Source of the DNA: Limnohabitans sp. B9-3
GTDB lineage: Bacteria > Pseudomonadota > Gammaproteobacteria > Burkholderiales > Burkholderiaceae_C
Assembly (NCBI RefSeq): GCF_002778325.1
Contig: NZ_NESI01000010.1
Coordinates: forward strand, 79,825 to 143,824
Reading direction: 5' to 3'
Length of the DNA: 64,000 bases
A program made the position numbers and the translations under genes. The number at the start of each line of letters is the position of its first letter. Position 1 is the first letter of the stretch. Below, one piece after another: positions 10,229 through 19,245 of the stretch. The notes below the pieces were generated by a model. That model searched no databases, was not told the origin of the DNA, and saw only the letters and a list, made by a program, of their open reading frames with translations.

Positions 10229-11359
10229 ATGCAGATTGGCGTTCCTGCCGAAATATCGGCCGGTGAAACCCGTGTGGCTATCACGCCGGAGACGGCTAAA
10301 AAATTAATTGCGCAAGGCCATGCCGTGCGCGTGCAGTCCGGTGCCGGTGTTGCGGCAAGCATCACTGACGACGCTTATGCTGCAGTGGGTGTGGCCATCG
10401 TCGATGCCGCTCAGGCTTGGGCGTCAGATTTGGTGCTCAAAGTGCGCGTGCCAGAAGCGGCCGAAGCAGCCAGCATCCGATCTGGCAGCGCTGTGGTGGG
10501 GATGTTGGAGCCGTTCAATACGGAGGGCCTACAGCGTCTGGCGACTGCCGGGGCCGTTGGTTTTGCGTTGGAGGCGGCGCCGCGAACCACACGTGCGCAG
10601 AGCATGGACGTGTTGTCGAGCCAAGCCAACATCGCAGGCTACAAAGCGGTGATGTTGGGCGCAGACAAATACCAACGTTTTTTCCCCATGTTGATGACCG
10701 CAGCGGGCACCGTCAAAGCCGCACGCGTGGTGATTTTGGGCGTGGGTGTGGCGGGTTTGCAAGCGATTGCAACGGCCAAACGCTTAGGCGCGGTGATTGA
10801 AGCCACCGACGTGCGTCCCAGCGTGAAAGAGCAAGTGGAGTCGTTGGGCGGTAAGTTCATCGACGTGCCGTTTGAAACGGCCGAAGAAAAAGAAGCGGCG
10901 GAAGGTGTGGGTGGTTACGCCCGACCCATGCCACAAAGCTGGTTGGATCGTCAAAAAATTGAAGTCGCCAAGCGCGTGGCGCAGGCCGATGTGGTCATCA
11001 CCACCGCTTTGATTCCTGGCCGTGCAGCCCCCGTGTTGGTGACGGCAGACATGGTGCAAGCCATGAAGCCGGGCTCAGTGATCATCGACATTGCCGCAGG
11101 CAAAGGTGCCGATGGCGTGGGCGGCAATTGCCCGCTGACCGAAGCTGGCAAAACCGTGATCAAGCACGGTGTGACCTTGGTGGGTGAAACCAACTTGCCC
11201 GCCTTGGTGGCTGCTGACGCGAGCGCGCTGTATGCCCGCAACGTGCTCGACTTTCTGAAGCTCGTCATCAACAAAGAAGGCGCGCTGCACATCGATCTAG
11301 AAGACGACATCGTGGCGGCCTGTTTGGTCACCCGTGATGGCGCCGTGGTTAAAAAGTGA
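10229..11359 (+). CDS. pntAA: NAD(P) transhydrogenase, alpha subunit part 1 (NAD-binding domain)
   Basis: A 376-residue domain I protein of the proton-translocating transhydrogenase, which passes hydride from NADH to NADP+ using the proton gradient. The N-terminus (MQIGVPAEISAGETRVAITP) and the Rossmann GVGVAGLQAIATAKRLGA motif are characteristic. The alpha subunit is split here: this soluble NAD-binding part is separate from its small membrane part. AGGAG lies 9 bases before the ATG. First gene of a five-gene run ending with mtnN. Confidence 0.96.
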   Translation: MQIGVPAEISAGETRVAITPETAKKLIAQGHAVRVQSGAGVAASITDDAYAAVGVAIVDAAQAWASDLVLKVRVPEAAEAASIRSGSAVVGMLEPFNTEGLQRLATAGAVGFALEAAPRTTRAQSMDVLSSQANIAGYKAVMLGADKYQRFFPMLMTAAGTVKAARVVILGVGVAGLQAIATAKRLGAVIEATDVRPSVKEQVESLGGKFIDVPFETAEEKEAAEGVGGYARPMPQSWLDRQKIEVAKRVAQADVVITTALIPGRAAPVLVTADMVQAMKPGSVIIDIAAGKGADGVGGNCPLTEAGKTVIKHGVTLVGETNLPALVAADASALYARNVLDFLKLVINKEGALHIDLEDDIVAACLVTRDGAVVKK

Positions 11360-11377
11360 TCGCAAGGACCTAAGAAC

Positions 11378-11701
11378 ATGGATGCCGTTTCCCCCACCAT
11401 CATCAACCTCATTATTTTTGTGTTGGCCATCTACGTGGGTTACCACGTGGTGTGGACCGTCACGCCTGCGCTGCACACGCCTTTGATGGCCGTGACCAAC
11501 GCGATTTCAGCCATTGTCATTGTGGGCGCCATGTTGGCGGCTGCCATGACCGAGACCACGCTGGGTAAAACCATGGGTGTGCTCGCCGTCACGCTGGCCG
11601 CCGTCAACGTGTTCGGTGGCTTCATGGTCACGCGCCGCATGTTGGAAATGTTTAAAAAGAAAGACAAGCCTTTTAAGGCAGCTTCAGGAGACAAAGCATG
11701 A
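11378..11701 (+). CDS. pntAB: NAD(P) transhydrogenase, alpha subunit part 2 (membrane part)
   Basis: A 107-residue membrane protein with three or four hydrophobic segments, the domain IIa of transhydrogenase that in enterics is fused to the end of PntA. Motifs HTPLMAVTNAISAIVIVGA and VTRRMLEMF are typical. Its TGA overlaps the pntB ATG by 4 bases, consistent with equal production of the partner subunits. Confidence 0.95.
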   Translation: MDAVSPTIINLIIFVLAIYVGYHVVWTVTPALHTPLMAVTNAISAIVIVGAMLAAAMTETTLGKTMGVLAVTLAAVNVFGGFMVTRRMLEMFKKKDKPFKAASGDKA

Positions 11702-13149
11702 ACTTAGACTTTGTTTCAATGAATTGGGTCACCTTGATGTACTTGGTGGCCAGTGTGTTTTTCATTCAAGCCCTCAAAGGCTTGAGCCATCCCACCACCT
11801 CGATACGCGGCAACGTATTCGGCATGGCAGGTATGACGATTGCTGTCATCACCACGGCTGCGCTGATCGTCAAACTGTCGGGTTCTGGCATCGGCATGAG
11901 CTGGGTGTTGCTCGGTTTGGTGCTGGGCGGCGGTGCAGGTACCTTGATGGCGCAACGCGTCGAGATGACCAAGATGCCCGAACTCGTGGCCTTCATGCAC
12001 AGCATGATTGGTTTGGCTGCGGTGTTTATCGCCATTGCCGCGACGGTTGAACCAGCGGCCTTCCAGATCGTGCTCAAAGCCGCAGACGGCACCGTGCCTC
12101 CGATTCCCGCAGGTAATCGCTTGGAGCTGTTTTTAGGCGCCGCTATTGGTGCCATTACCTTCAGTGGTTCTGTCATTGCGTTTGGCAAGTTGTCTGGCAA
12201 GTACAAATTTCGCTTGTTCCAAGGCGCATCGGTCACATTTGCTGGCCAGCACCAGTTGAATTTGGTGATGGGCTTGGCAACCTTGGGCCTGGGTTTGGTC
12301 TACACCGCCACGCAAGACATGAATGCGTTTTACGCCATGTTGGCCCTGTCTTTTGTGTTGGGCGTGCTGATCATCATCCCGATTGGTGGCGCGGACATGC
12401 CGGTGGTGGTGTCTATGCTCAACAGCTATTCGGGTTGGGCAGCTGCGGGTATTGGCTTTTCGTTGAACAACAGCATGTTGATCATTGCGGGTTCGTTGGT
12501 GGGCAGCTCGGGCGCGATTTTGAGCTACATCATGTGCAAGGCCATGAACCGCTCGTTCTTCAGCGTGATTCTGGGCGGCTTTGGTGGTGAAGCCACCACG
12601 GCGGTTGCGGGGGCTCAAGAGCAGCGCCCCGTCAAGAGCGGGAGTGCCGATGACGCAGCTTACATCTTGGGCAACGCGGAGACGGTGATCATTGTGCCGG
12701 GTTATGGTTTAGCCGTGGCGCGTGCACAGCACGCCGTGAACGAATTGGCCGAAAAGCTGATGCACAGAGGCATCAACGTGAAGTACGCCATCCATCCCGT
12801 AGCGGGGCGCATGCCTGGGCACATGAACGTGTTACTGGCTGAGGCGGAAGTGCCTTATGACCAAGTGTTTGAGATGGAAGACATCAACGGCGAGTTTGCG
12901 CAAGCCGATGTGGCGATCATCTTGGGTGCCAACGACGTGGTGAACCCCGCTGCTTTGCAAAAGGGCAGCTCGATTTATGGCATGCCGATTTTGGAAGCCT
13001 ATAAAGCCAAAACCATCATCGTCAACAAACGCTCGATGGCCGCGGGTTATGCCGGTTTGGACAATGAGTTGTTCTACATGGATAAAACCATGATGGTCTT
13101 CGGCGATGCTAAAAAGGTCGTGGAAGACATGATCAAGGCCGTGGAATAA
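11698..13149 (+). CDS. pntB: NAD(P) transhydrogenase, beta subunit
   Basis: A 483-residue PntB with a multi-helix membrane domain (about residues 1-265) and the cytosolic NADP(H)-binding domain III, recognisable by IVPGYGLAVARAQHAV and the closing LGANDVVNPAA and MPILEAYKA segments. With PntAA and PntAB it forms the inner-membrane transhydrogenase that supplies NADPH. Starts in a 4-base overlap with pntAB; fadD begins 2 bases after its stop. Confidence 0.97.
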   Translation: MNLDFVSMNWVTLMYLVASVFFIQALKGLSHPTTSIRGNVFGMAGMTIAVITTAALIVKLSGSGIGMSWVLLGLVLGGGAGTLMAQRVEMTKMPELVAFMHSMIGLAAVFIAIAATVEPAAFQIVLKAADGTVPPIPAGNRLELFLGAAIGAITFSGSVIAFGKLSGKYKFRLFQGASVTFAGQHQLNLVMGLATLGLGLVYTATQDMNAFYAMLALSFVLGVLIIIPIGGADMPVVVSMLNSYSGWAAAGIGFSLNNSMLIIAGSLVGSSGAILSYIMCKAMNRSFFSVILGGFGGEATTAVAGAQEQRPVKSGSADDAAYILGNAETVIIVPGYGLAVARAQHAVNELAEKLMHRGINVKYAIHPVAGRMPGHMNVLLAEAEVPYDQVFEMEDINGEFAQADVAIILGANDVVNPAALQKGSSIYGMPILEAYKAKTIIVNKRSMAAGYAGLDNELFYMDKTMMVFGDAKKVVEDMIKAVE

Positions 13150-13151
13150 GC

Positions 13152-14828
13152 ATGATGAATCGCCCTTGGCTGAGTGCCTATCCTGACGGTGTGGCTGCTG
13201 ACGTTGATACGAGCGCCTACACCTCATTGGTGGAGCTGATGCAAGACAGCTTTAAGCGCTACGGCGACAGGCCGGCGTTCAATTTCATGGGGCGCAGCAT
13301 GTCCTATGCAGAATTGGACCGCTTGAGTCAAGTGTTTGCGGCTTATCTTCAAGGGTTGGGCTTGGTGGCGGGCGACCGCGTCGGCATCATGCTGCCCAAT
13401 GTCCTGCAGTATCCGATCGCCGTGGCGGCTGTGTTGCGCGCGGGCTTTGTGGTGGTCAACATCAATCCTTTGTACACCGCGCGTGAGTTGGAAATGCAAC
13501 TCACAAACTCGGGCGCCAAAGCCATTGTGATTCTGGAAAACTTTGCCGCCACGCTGCAGCAGTGCATTACCAAAACGCCGGTCAAACATGTGGTGTTGTG
13601 TGCGATGGGTGACCGCTTGGGCGCGCTCAAAGGCTTTGTGGTGAACCAAGTGGTGCGACGCGTCAAAAAGATGGTGCCTCCCTTTGACTTGCCCGATGCG
13701 GTGCGTTTCAATGAAGCTCTGTCTTTGGGCGAGCGCAGCACACTGACCTTGCCGGTTATCACTGGCGACGATTTGGCCGTGTTGCAGTACACGGGCGGCA
13801 CGACCGGTGTGTCAAAAGGCGCCGAGTTGTTGCACCGTAATTTGGTGGCCAACGTGTTGCAGTCCGCGGCTTGGAATAGCCCCGCCCTCAAGCGTGTCCC
13901 TGCCGAAGAACAGCTGACCTTTGTCTGCGCTTTGCCGCTCTATCACATCTTTGCGTTCACCATCAACATGATGTTGACCCTGCGCATGGGCGGCTGTTCC
14001 ATTTTGATTCCCAACCCGCGTGATTTGCCTGCGGTGATCAAGGAGCTGTCCAAGCACCGGTTCCACATGTTTCCTGCGGTCAACACCTTGTTCAATGGCT
14101 TGGCCAATCACCCTGACTTTGACAAGGTCGATTGGTCGCATCTGGTGGTGTCTTTGGGGGGCGGAACAGCGGTGCAAGGTGCTGTGGCTAAGCTTTGGCT
14201 GGAGAAAACGGGTTGCCCAATTTGCGAAGGTTATGGCTTGTCTGAAACCAGTCCATCGGCCAGTTGCAACCTCGTGACCAGCACGGCGTTTACCGGCAGC
14301 ATTGGTGTGCCGATTCCCGGTACAGAGATGAAAATCATCGATGACGATGGCCAAGAAGTGGCACCCGGCGTGAGAGGTGAGATTGCCATCCGCGGTCCTC
14401 AAGTGATGGCGGGTTATTGGCAGCGGCCGGACGAAACAGCGCGGGTGATGACACCCGATGGTTTCTTTAAGTCTGGTGATGTGGGCGTGATGGACGAACA
14501 AGGATTTTTCCGCATCGTGGATCGCAAGAAAGACATGATTTTGGTCAGTGGCTTCAACGTCTACCCGAACGAAGTGGAAGACGTGGTGGCCAGCCTGCCC
14601 GGCGTTTTGGAGTGTGCGGTGATCGGCATTCCGGACGAGCGTTCGGGCGAAGCGGTCAAATTGGTGATTGTTAAAAAAGACCCCGCCTTGACCGAGGCGA
14701 GCGTGCGTGAACACTGCAAACAAAACCTCACGGGTTACAAACTACCCCGAGTGATTGAGTTTCGTGCCGACTTGCCCAAAACCCCCGTGGGCAAGGTCTT
14801 GCGCCGCGAGTTACGCGACCACCCATGA
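13152..14828 (+). CDS. fadD: Long-chain fatty acid-CoA ligase
   Basis: A 558-residue ANL-superfamily adenylating enzyme. The phosphate-binding loop YTGGTTGVSKGAELLHRN, the GYGLSETSP A5 motif, the SGDVGVMDEQGFFRIVDRKKD A7/A8 region and the C-terminal lysine motif (KTPVGKVLRREL) are all present. It activates fatty acids to acyl-CoA for beta-oxidation or phospholipid use. FadD is the closest fit by length and motifs, although short- or aromatic-acid ligases share the fold. It sits in a tight run with pntB (2-base gap) and mtnN (4-base overlap). Confidence 0.9.
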   Translation: MMNRPWLSAYPDGVAADVDTSAYTSLVELMQDSFKRYGDRPAFNFMGRSMSYAELDRLSQVFAAYLQGLGLVAGDRVGIMLPNVLQYPIAVAAVLRAGFVVVNINPLYTARELEMQLTNSGAKAIVILENFAATLQQCITKTPVKHVVLCAMGDRLGALKGFVVNQVVRRVKKMVPPFDLPDAVRFNEALSLGERSTLTLPVITGDDLAVLQYTGGTTGVSKGAELLHRNLVANVLQSAAWNSPALKRVPAEEQLTFVCALPLYHIFAFTINMMLTLRMGGCSILIPNPRDLPAVIKELSKHRFHMFPAVNTLFNGLANHPDFDKVDWSHLVVSLGGGTAVQGAVAKLWLEKTGCPICEGYGLSETSPSASCNLVTSTAFTGSIGVPIPGTEMKIIDDDGQEVAPGVRGEIAIRGPQVMAGYWQRPDETARVMTPDGFFKSGDVGVMDEQGFFRIVDRKKDMILVSGFNVYPNEVEDVVASLPGVLECAVIGIPDERSGEAVKLVIVKKDPALTEASVREHCKQNLTGYKLPRVIEFRADLPKTPVGKVLRRELRDHP

Positions 14829-15586
14829 GCCGCTTGGCGTTGATCAGCGCCATGCATGAAGAGCTGGCGGCGGTTTTGGATCGCCTGCCAGACGAGCAAA
14901 AAACGGTGGTGGCAGGTCGCGAATTTTGGTTGGGCCATTGGCATGGCCATGAGGTCGTTGCCGTGCTGTCGCGTATTGGCAAAGTGGCCGCTGCCACCAC
15001 AGCCACAACCCTGATCGAACGATTTGGCGTGACCCGCATGGTCTTCACGGGCGTAGCAGGAGGTTTGGCGCCGCATGTCAACGTGGGCGACGTGGTGGTG
15101 GCCCGAGCGTTTGTTCAGCACGACATGGATGCTTCCCCATTGTTCCCGCGTCATGAGGTGCCACTGACGGGGATGACCCACTTTCCCGCGGACGCCGACT
15201 TGCGTGATGCCTTGACGGCAGTGGCGCCTTTGGCCTTGGCCGATGTGGTGCAAAGTTTGCCATCCTGCGACTGGCTGGGCTTGTCGCTTGATGCCGCACA
15301 GGTCCACCAAGGTTTGGTGGCCAGCGGTGACCGTTTTGTGTCGACCACACTTGAAAGTGCAGAGTTGCACCGTCGTTTACCGCAGGCTTTAGCCGTAGAG
15401 ATGGAATGCGCCGCCATCGCGCAGGTGTGTCACGACTACGGCGTGCCCTTGGCTGCTGTGCGGACTATTTCAGACCGTGCTGACGACGCTGCGCATGTGG
15501 ACTTCCCCCGATTCATTCAAACCATTGCTAACCGCTACAGCGTGGCTGTGCTCGACCGCTTGCTGGCGCAACTGCCTGTGGCGTGA
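14825..15586 (+). CDS. mtnN: 5'-methylthioadenosine/S-adenosylhomocysteine nucleosidase
   Basis: A 253-residue purine nucleosidase-fold protein. It opens with the family pattern ALISAMHEELAAV, and ends with VEMECAAIAQVCHDYG and RTISDRADDAAH, which carry the ribose-binding Met-Glu and catalytic Asp. It cleaves MTA and SAH to recycle methionine and to protect methyltransferases. Slightly longer than the E. coli enzyme. It overlaps fadD by 4 bases and ends the pnt run; corA converges 34 bases away. Confidence 0.9.
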   Translation: MSRLALISAMHEELAAVLDRLPDEQKTVVAGREFWLGHWHGHEVVAVLSRIGKVAAATTATTLIERFGVTRMVFTGVAGGLAPHVNVGDVVVARAFVQHDMDASPLFPRHEVPLTGMTHFPADADLRDALTAVAPLALADVVQSLPSCDWLGLSLDAAQVHQGLVASGDRFVSTTLESAELHRRLPQALAVEMECAAIAQVCHDYGVPLAAVRTISDRADDAAHVDFPRFIQTIANRYSVAVLDRLLAQLPVA

Positions 15587-15620
15587 GCGGGTATTCGCCA
15601 AAGGCGGTGGGCCTATCGCT

Positions 15621-16607
15621 TTACTTCAACCAGCCGCGTTTACGGAAATACCACATAGGCACCAAGGCGCTGGCCAGCATCAAGGCCAAAGCGAACGGAT
15701 AGCCCCAGGTTTGGTTGAGCTCGGGCATGTACTGGAAGTTCATGCCGTAAATGCTGGCAATCAATGTGGGGGGGAGCAGCGCGACGCTGGCCACCGAGAA
15801 AATCTTGATGATCTTGTTTTGGTTGATGTTGATAAAGCCGACCGTGGCGTCCATCAAAAAGTTGATCTTGTCGAACAGAAATGCGGTGTGGTTGTCCAGC
15901 GATTCAATGTCCCGCAGGATCTGGCGCGCTTCTTCAAACTGGTCAGCATTGAGCATGCGCGAGCGCATCATGAAGCTCACGGCGCGTCGGGTGTCCATCA
16001 CGTTGCGACGGATACGCCCATTCAAATCTTCTTGGCGCGCGATCGCGCCCAAGACATCCCCCGCCAACGCATCGGTCACGTCTTCAGACAGAACCAATTT
16101 ACCGGCTTTTTCGAGTTGGTCGTAAATGCCTTCTAGGGTGTCAGCGGAGTATTCGGCATCCGCGTCAAAGAGCTTGAGCAGGACTTCTTTGGCGTCTTCG
16201 ATCAAGCCTGGTGCGCGGCGTGCGCGCATGCGGAGCAGGCGGAACACGGGCACATCTTCGTCGTGGATGGAGAACAGCACACCACGGCTGCGTAAGGCAT
16301 CGTTGCTTTGGTTCAAGATGAACGCCACGCGCACGGTGCGGGGCTCGTCTTCGTCGGCGATCAAAAAGTCACTGCGGATGTGCAGTTCGCCGTTGTCTTC
16401 TTGGTAGAAACGCGCTGATTCTTCGATGTCTTCATCCATCGCATCTTCTGGAATAGACAGGCCGTAGTACTGTTTGATCCAGCGTTTTTCTTCCACTGTT
16501 GGGGCTTCTAGATCGACCCAAATCGGTTGAAATTTAGAGAGTTCTTCCAGCGACTCGATCTCTTCTTGGAAGAGTCGGCCATTGGCCAGCGTGAAAATAT
16601 TGAGCAT
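15621..16607 (-). CDS. corA: Magnesium/cobalt transporter CorA
   Basis: A 328-residue CorA: a long cytosolic alpha/beta N-terminal domain rich in acid residues, a stalk helix, then two C-terminal membrane helices with the diagnostic GMN motif (IYGMNFQYMPE) at the end of the first. It forms a pentameric Mg2+/Co2+ channel in the inner membrane. Start taken at the ATG preceded by AAGGAA (minus strand); an in-frame GTG further up would add a segment without family similarity. The leader upstream holds a strong stem and an anti-Shine-Dalgarno sequence, listed separately. Confidence 0.95.
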   Translation of the reverse strand: MLNIFTLANGRLFQEEIESLEELSKFQPIWVDLEAPTVEEKRWIKQYYGLSIPEDAMDEDIEESARFYQEDNGELHIRSDFLIADEDEPRTVRVAFILNQSNDALRSRGVLFSIHDEDVPVFRLLRMRARRAPGLIEDAKEVLLKLFDADAEYSADTLEGIYDQLEKAGKLVLSEDVTDALAGDVLGAIARQEDLNGRIRRNVMDTRRAVSFMMRSRMLNADQFEEARQILRDIESLDNHTAFLFDKINFLMDATVGFININQNKIIKIFSVASVALLPPTLIASIYGMNFQYMPELNQTWGYPFALALMLASALVPMWYFRKRGWLK

Positions 16608-16611
16608 GGCG

Positions 16612-16701
16612 TTCCTTGTGCGTGTGGCACCGAAATTCGAAGGAGGTGAAATGCAGCTTTCGAATCCGTGCGGCACGAGGGCCTGATGCGATCCGAAAGC
16701 T
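16612..16701 (-). promoter_or_regulatory. Structured corA leader with possible Shine-Dalgarno masking
   Basis: On the corA (minus) strand, 16701-16690 pairs with 16666-16655 as a 12-bp stem around AGCTTTCG/CGAAAGCT. One pair is G-T when read on the minus strand but A-C on the plus strand, which favours a minus-strand RNA. Just after the stem comes TCACCTCCTT (complement of 16640-16649), identical to the ribosomal anti-Shine-Dalgarno, whose TCCTT can pair with the corA ribosome site AAGGA (complement of 16613-16617). Seen directly: the repeats. Inferred: translational control of corA. It does not match the Mg2+ M-box as I know it. Confidence 0.4.
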
Positions 16702-16723
16702 ACCGACTAGGGCAGGTTTCCAA

Positions 16724-16735
16724 GGAGATATCTCC
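16724..16735. repeat. Perfect 12-base palindrome between corA and hpf
   Basis: GGAGATATCTCC reads the same on both strands and lies in the 278-base region between the divergent genes corA and hpf. It could be an operator half-site pair or a chance palindrome. Confidence 0.4.
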
Positions 16736-16885
16736 GCTGTTAAAGAGGCTTGAATTATGGCACTTGACCCGACGGCGATAGGGGTTTACAGCTAGGACTT
16801 TTTACGAAATCTTTGAGTGCAAGGCCTTGTATTTTTTCCAAGGCAGGCGCATAGTGAAACTGCCAATTCACACTAGGAGGCTTTT

Positions 16886-17215
16886 ATGAACCTGACGATC
16901 AGTGGTCACCATCTTGAAGTTACCCCCGCATTGCGCAGTTATGTCACTGGAAAGTTAGACCGAATCACACGGCATTTTGATCAAGTGGTGGACGTGAAAG
17001 TGCTTTTGAGTATTGAAAATCAGACTGAGAAAGATCGTCGTCAAAAGGCCGAATGCAACATTCACGTCAAAGGCAACGACATGTTTGCAGAAAGTGCCCA
17101 CGAAGACTTGTACGCGGCTGTCGACGAGTTGGTCGACAAGCTCGATCGACAAGTGGTTCGTCACAAAGACAAGCTACAGCAGCATCACCACGAGAGTCCT
17201 AAGCGGTTGATGTAG
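16886..17215 (+). CDS. hpf: Ribosome hibernation-promoting factor
   Basis: A 109-residue short-form HPF/RaiA protein starting [20 protein letters not shown], with the beta-alpha-beta-beta-beta-alpha core that sits in the decoding centre of inactive ribosomes. There is no C-terminal dimerisation domain of the long form. AGGAGGC ahead of the ATG is a strong ribosome site. In many proteobacteria it follows rpoN directly; here it stands alone at the head of ptsN-hprK, while rpoN is about 31 kb away, and has its own terminator. Confidence 0.93.
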   Translation: MNLTISGHHLEVTPALRSYVTGKLDRITRHFDQVVDVKVLLSIENQTEKDRRQKAECNIHVKGNDMFAESAHEDLYAAVDELVDKLDRQVVRHKDKLQQHHHESPKRLM

Positions 17216-17240
17216 GCCGTTAGCCCACAGAAACCTTCAA

Positions 17241-17265
17241 AAACCGCCAACTTTGGCGGTTTTTG
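17241..17265 (+). terminator. Intrinsic terminator after hpf
   Basis: Inverted repeat AAACCGCCA (17241-17249) and TGGCGGTTT (17254-17262) with a 4-base loop, followed by further T residues. It separates hpf from ptsN, so ptsN likely needs its own promoter or readthrough; TGCATAAT at 17292-17299 is a possible extended -10 element. Confidence 0.8.
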
Positions 17266-17312
17266 CGTTTTTAAGTGGGGCTCACAAGGGGTGCATAATC
17301 TGCGCTCACACC

Positions 17313-17777
17313 ATGAATCGATTAGCTTCCATCCTGCCTCCAGCACAAGTCCTTGTGCAAGTAGAGGTCACCAGTAAAAAACGTGCTTTTGAAGAGGCCG
17401 GCCTTTTGTTTGAAGGCCTGCACGGATTGAGTCGCGCGATGGTGGCCGACAGTTTGTTTGCCCGCGAGCGTTTGGGCTCTACCGGGTTGGGTCACGGCGT
17501 GGCCATCCCACATGGTCGTATCAAGGGCCTGAAGTCGCCCATGGCCGCCGTCTTTCAGTTGCACCAACCGATTGGCTTTGATGCCCCAGATGAGCAACCG
17601 GTGAATTTGCTTATCTTTTTGTTGGTGCCTGAGGCTTCTACGCAAAAACATCTTGAGATTTTGTCGGAGATCGCCGAGTTACTGAGCGACACAGCTCTGC
17701 GTGAAAAAATCAAATCATGTGACAACGCGACGGAATTGCATCGCATTGTTTCAACCTGGAATTCGGTGCCCATTTGA
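17313..17777 (+). CDS. ptsN: PTS EIIA-Ntr regulatory protein
   Basis: A 154-residue EIIA of the nitrogen PTS. The phospho-accepting histidine is in the motif [10 protein letters not shown]. It takes phosphate from NPr/HPr and regulates potassium and nitrogen-linked functions rather than transporting sugar. Start chosen at the ATG giving [10 protein letters not shown], the common N-terminus; the frame stays open further up but overlaps the hpf terminator. The stop overlaps the hprK start by 4 bases, and HprK modifies HPr in the same phosphorelay. Confidence 0.93.
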   Translation: MNRLASILPPAQVLVQVEVTSKKRAFEEAGLLFEGLHGLSRAMVADSLFARERLGSTGLGHGVAIPHGRIKGLKSPMAAVFQLHQPIGFDAPDEQPVNLLIFLLVPEASTQKHLEILSEIAELLSDTALREKIKSCDNATELHRIVSTWNSVPI

Positions 17778-18721
17778 AACCCACCGTCATCAGTGCCGAT
17801 CTGTTGTTCGAGGCCTTTCGCAGCAGTTTGCGCTGGGAATGGGTGGCTGGATTGGGTGCTTCTGAGCGGCATTTTGATGAGGTGGCCGTCCGTGCCGCAC
17901 GTTCCGGTGCCGATTTGGTCGGTTACCTCAATTACATCCATCCTTATCGCGCCCAAGTCTTGGGTGAGCGAGAGGTGAACTACATCTCTCAGTGCTCTGC
18001 GGCGGATTCCGCACGCCGCATTGCCCGCATCGTGACCTTAGAGCCGCCGGTGTTGGTTTTGGCGGACGGGCAAATGGCGCCGCCTGCGTTGATCGCCATG
18101 TGCGAGCGAGCTCAAATTCCGTTGTTCTCCACGTCGGAATCTGCAGCTTTTGTGATCGATGTGTTGCGCGCTTATTTGTCTAAGCACTTTGCCGATCGCA
18201 CCTCCATGCACGGCGTGTTCATGGATATTTTGGGCCTAGGCGTGATGATCACGGGCGAGTCAGGTCTAGGTAAAAGTGAGTTGGGCTTGGAGCTCATTTC
18301 CCGTGGCAACGGCTTGGTGGCCGATGATGCGGTGGATTTGTTTCGTATCAACCAAACCACCATTGAAGGACGCTGTCCCGAGTTGATTCAAAACTTGTTA
18401 GAGGTGCGAGGCATCGGTTTGTTGGACATTCGCGCCATTTTTGGCGAAACAGCCGTGCGTCGCAAAATGCGTCTCAAGCTGATTGTTCACTTGGTGCGTA
18501 AAGAGACCTTGGAGCGCGATTACGAGCGACTTCCGCACGAGCCGTTGACCCAAGACGTGCTGGGCGTGCCGGTGCGCAAGGTGGTGATTCAAGTGGTGGC
18601 CGGTCGCAACATTGCGGTGCTGGTTGAGGCGGCGGTGCGCAACACCATTTTGCAATTGCGCGGTGTTGACACCTATCAGGAATTCATTTCTAGGCACCAG
18701 CGTGCCATGTCGCAAAACTAA
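17774..18721 (+). CDS. hprK: HPr kinase/phosphorylase
   Basis: A 315-residue HprK/P. The Walker A loop GESGLGKS lies at about residues 161-168 and the downstream segment [12 protein letters not shown] and the DIRAIFG signature follow. It phosphorylates HPr on serine and reverses the reaction. The start is a TTG in a TTGA overlap with the ptsN stop, an uncommon start but supported by the operon arrangement. Beta-proteobacteria keep this enzyme with an incomplete PTS, where it has a regulatory role. Its end overlaps convergent fur by 4 bases. Confidence 0.94.
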   Translation: MKPTVISADLLFEAFRSSLRWEWVAGLGASERHFDEVAVRAARSGADLVGYLNYIHPYRAQVLGEREVNYISQCSAADSARRIARIVTLEPPVLVLADGQMAPPALIAMCERAQIPLFSTSESAAFVIDVLRAYLSKHFADRTSMHGVFMDILGLGVMITGESGLGKSELGLELISRGNGLVADDAVDLFRINQTTIEGRCPELIQNLLEVRGIGLLDIRAIFGETAVRRKMRLKLIVHLVRKETLERDYERLPHEPLTQDVLGVPVRKVVIQVVAGRNIAVLVEAAVRNTILQLRGVDTYQEFISRHQRAMSQN

Positions 18722-19161
18722 GCGACGTTCGTTTTTGAGGGGCGGTGCTCGCAGTTGGGCTTGCGGCAATGGGCGTACAAACTCAAGGCATGGTCGGCGA
18801 TTTCAAATCCTTGGCGTTTGGCTACTTTGACCTGCAGCGCTTCGATTTCTTTGTCATGAAACTCTTCCACACGGCCGCAATCTAAGCACACCAAGTGGTC
18901 GTGGTGCTCCCCCTCATTGAGCTCGTACACCGCACGTTCACTCTCAAAATGACTGCGTTTCAAGATGTCCGCTTGTTCAAACTGCATCAGCACCCGGTAA
19001 ACGGTGGCCAAACCAATGTCGACGTTTTGAAGCATTAACTGTCGGTACACATCTTCAGCGGTCATGTGGCGTTGGCCGCTGGTTTGAAATAAATCCAGTA
19101 TCTTCAGTCGTGGCAATGTAGCCTTTAGGCCAATACTTTTGAGGTCGTCGGGGTGGGCCAT
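18718..19161 (-). CDS. fur: Ferric uptake regulator
   Basis: A 147-residue Fur with an N-terminal winged helix (about 1-85) and a metal-binding dimerisation domain showing [11 protein letters not shown] and the second Cys pair in HCRKPNCEH. It binds Fe2+ and represses iron uptake genes. It is divergent from bamE, the usual beta-proteobacterial order. A TonB-dependent receptor and exbBD in this window are candidate members of its regulon, though no clear Fur box was recognised by eye in front of them. Confidence 0.96.
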   Translation of the reverse strand: MAHPDDLKSIGLKATLPRLKILDLFQTSGQRHMTAEDVYRQLMLQNVDIGLATVYRVLMQFEQADILKRSHFESERAVYELNEGEHHDHLVCLDCGRVEEFHDKEIEALQVKVAKRQGFEIADHALSLYAHCRKPNCEHRPSKTNVA

Positions 19162-19245
19162 GAGGCATCTCCAAGATGGGCGAAACAGGTGGCCCGCTAC
19201 AATGAACGGATCATAGCGTTACAGCCCAATTCGGCCTTTCACACC

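Noticed and set aside
16759..16764. TGGCAC, a possible sigma-54 -24 element before hpf
   Set aside because: The required GC-containing -12 element is missing at the correct spacing.
16608..16885. M-box magnesium riboswitch upstream of corA
   Set aside because: The repeats do not follow the conserved M-box layout as I know it; described only as an unclassified structured leader.
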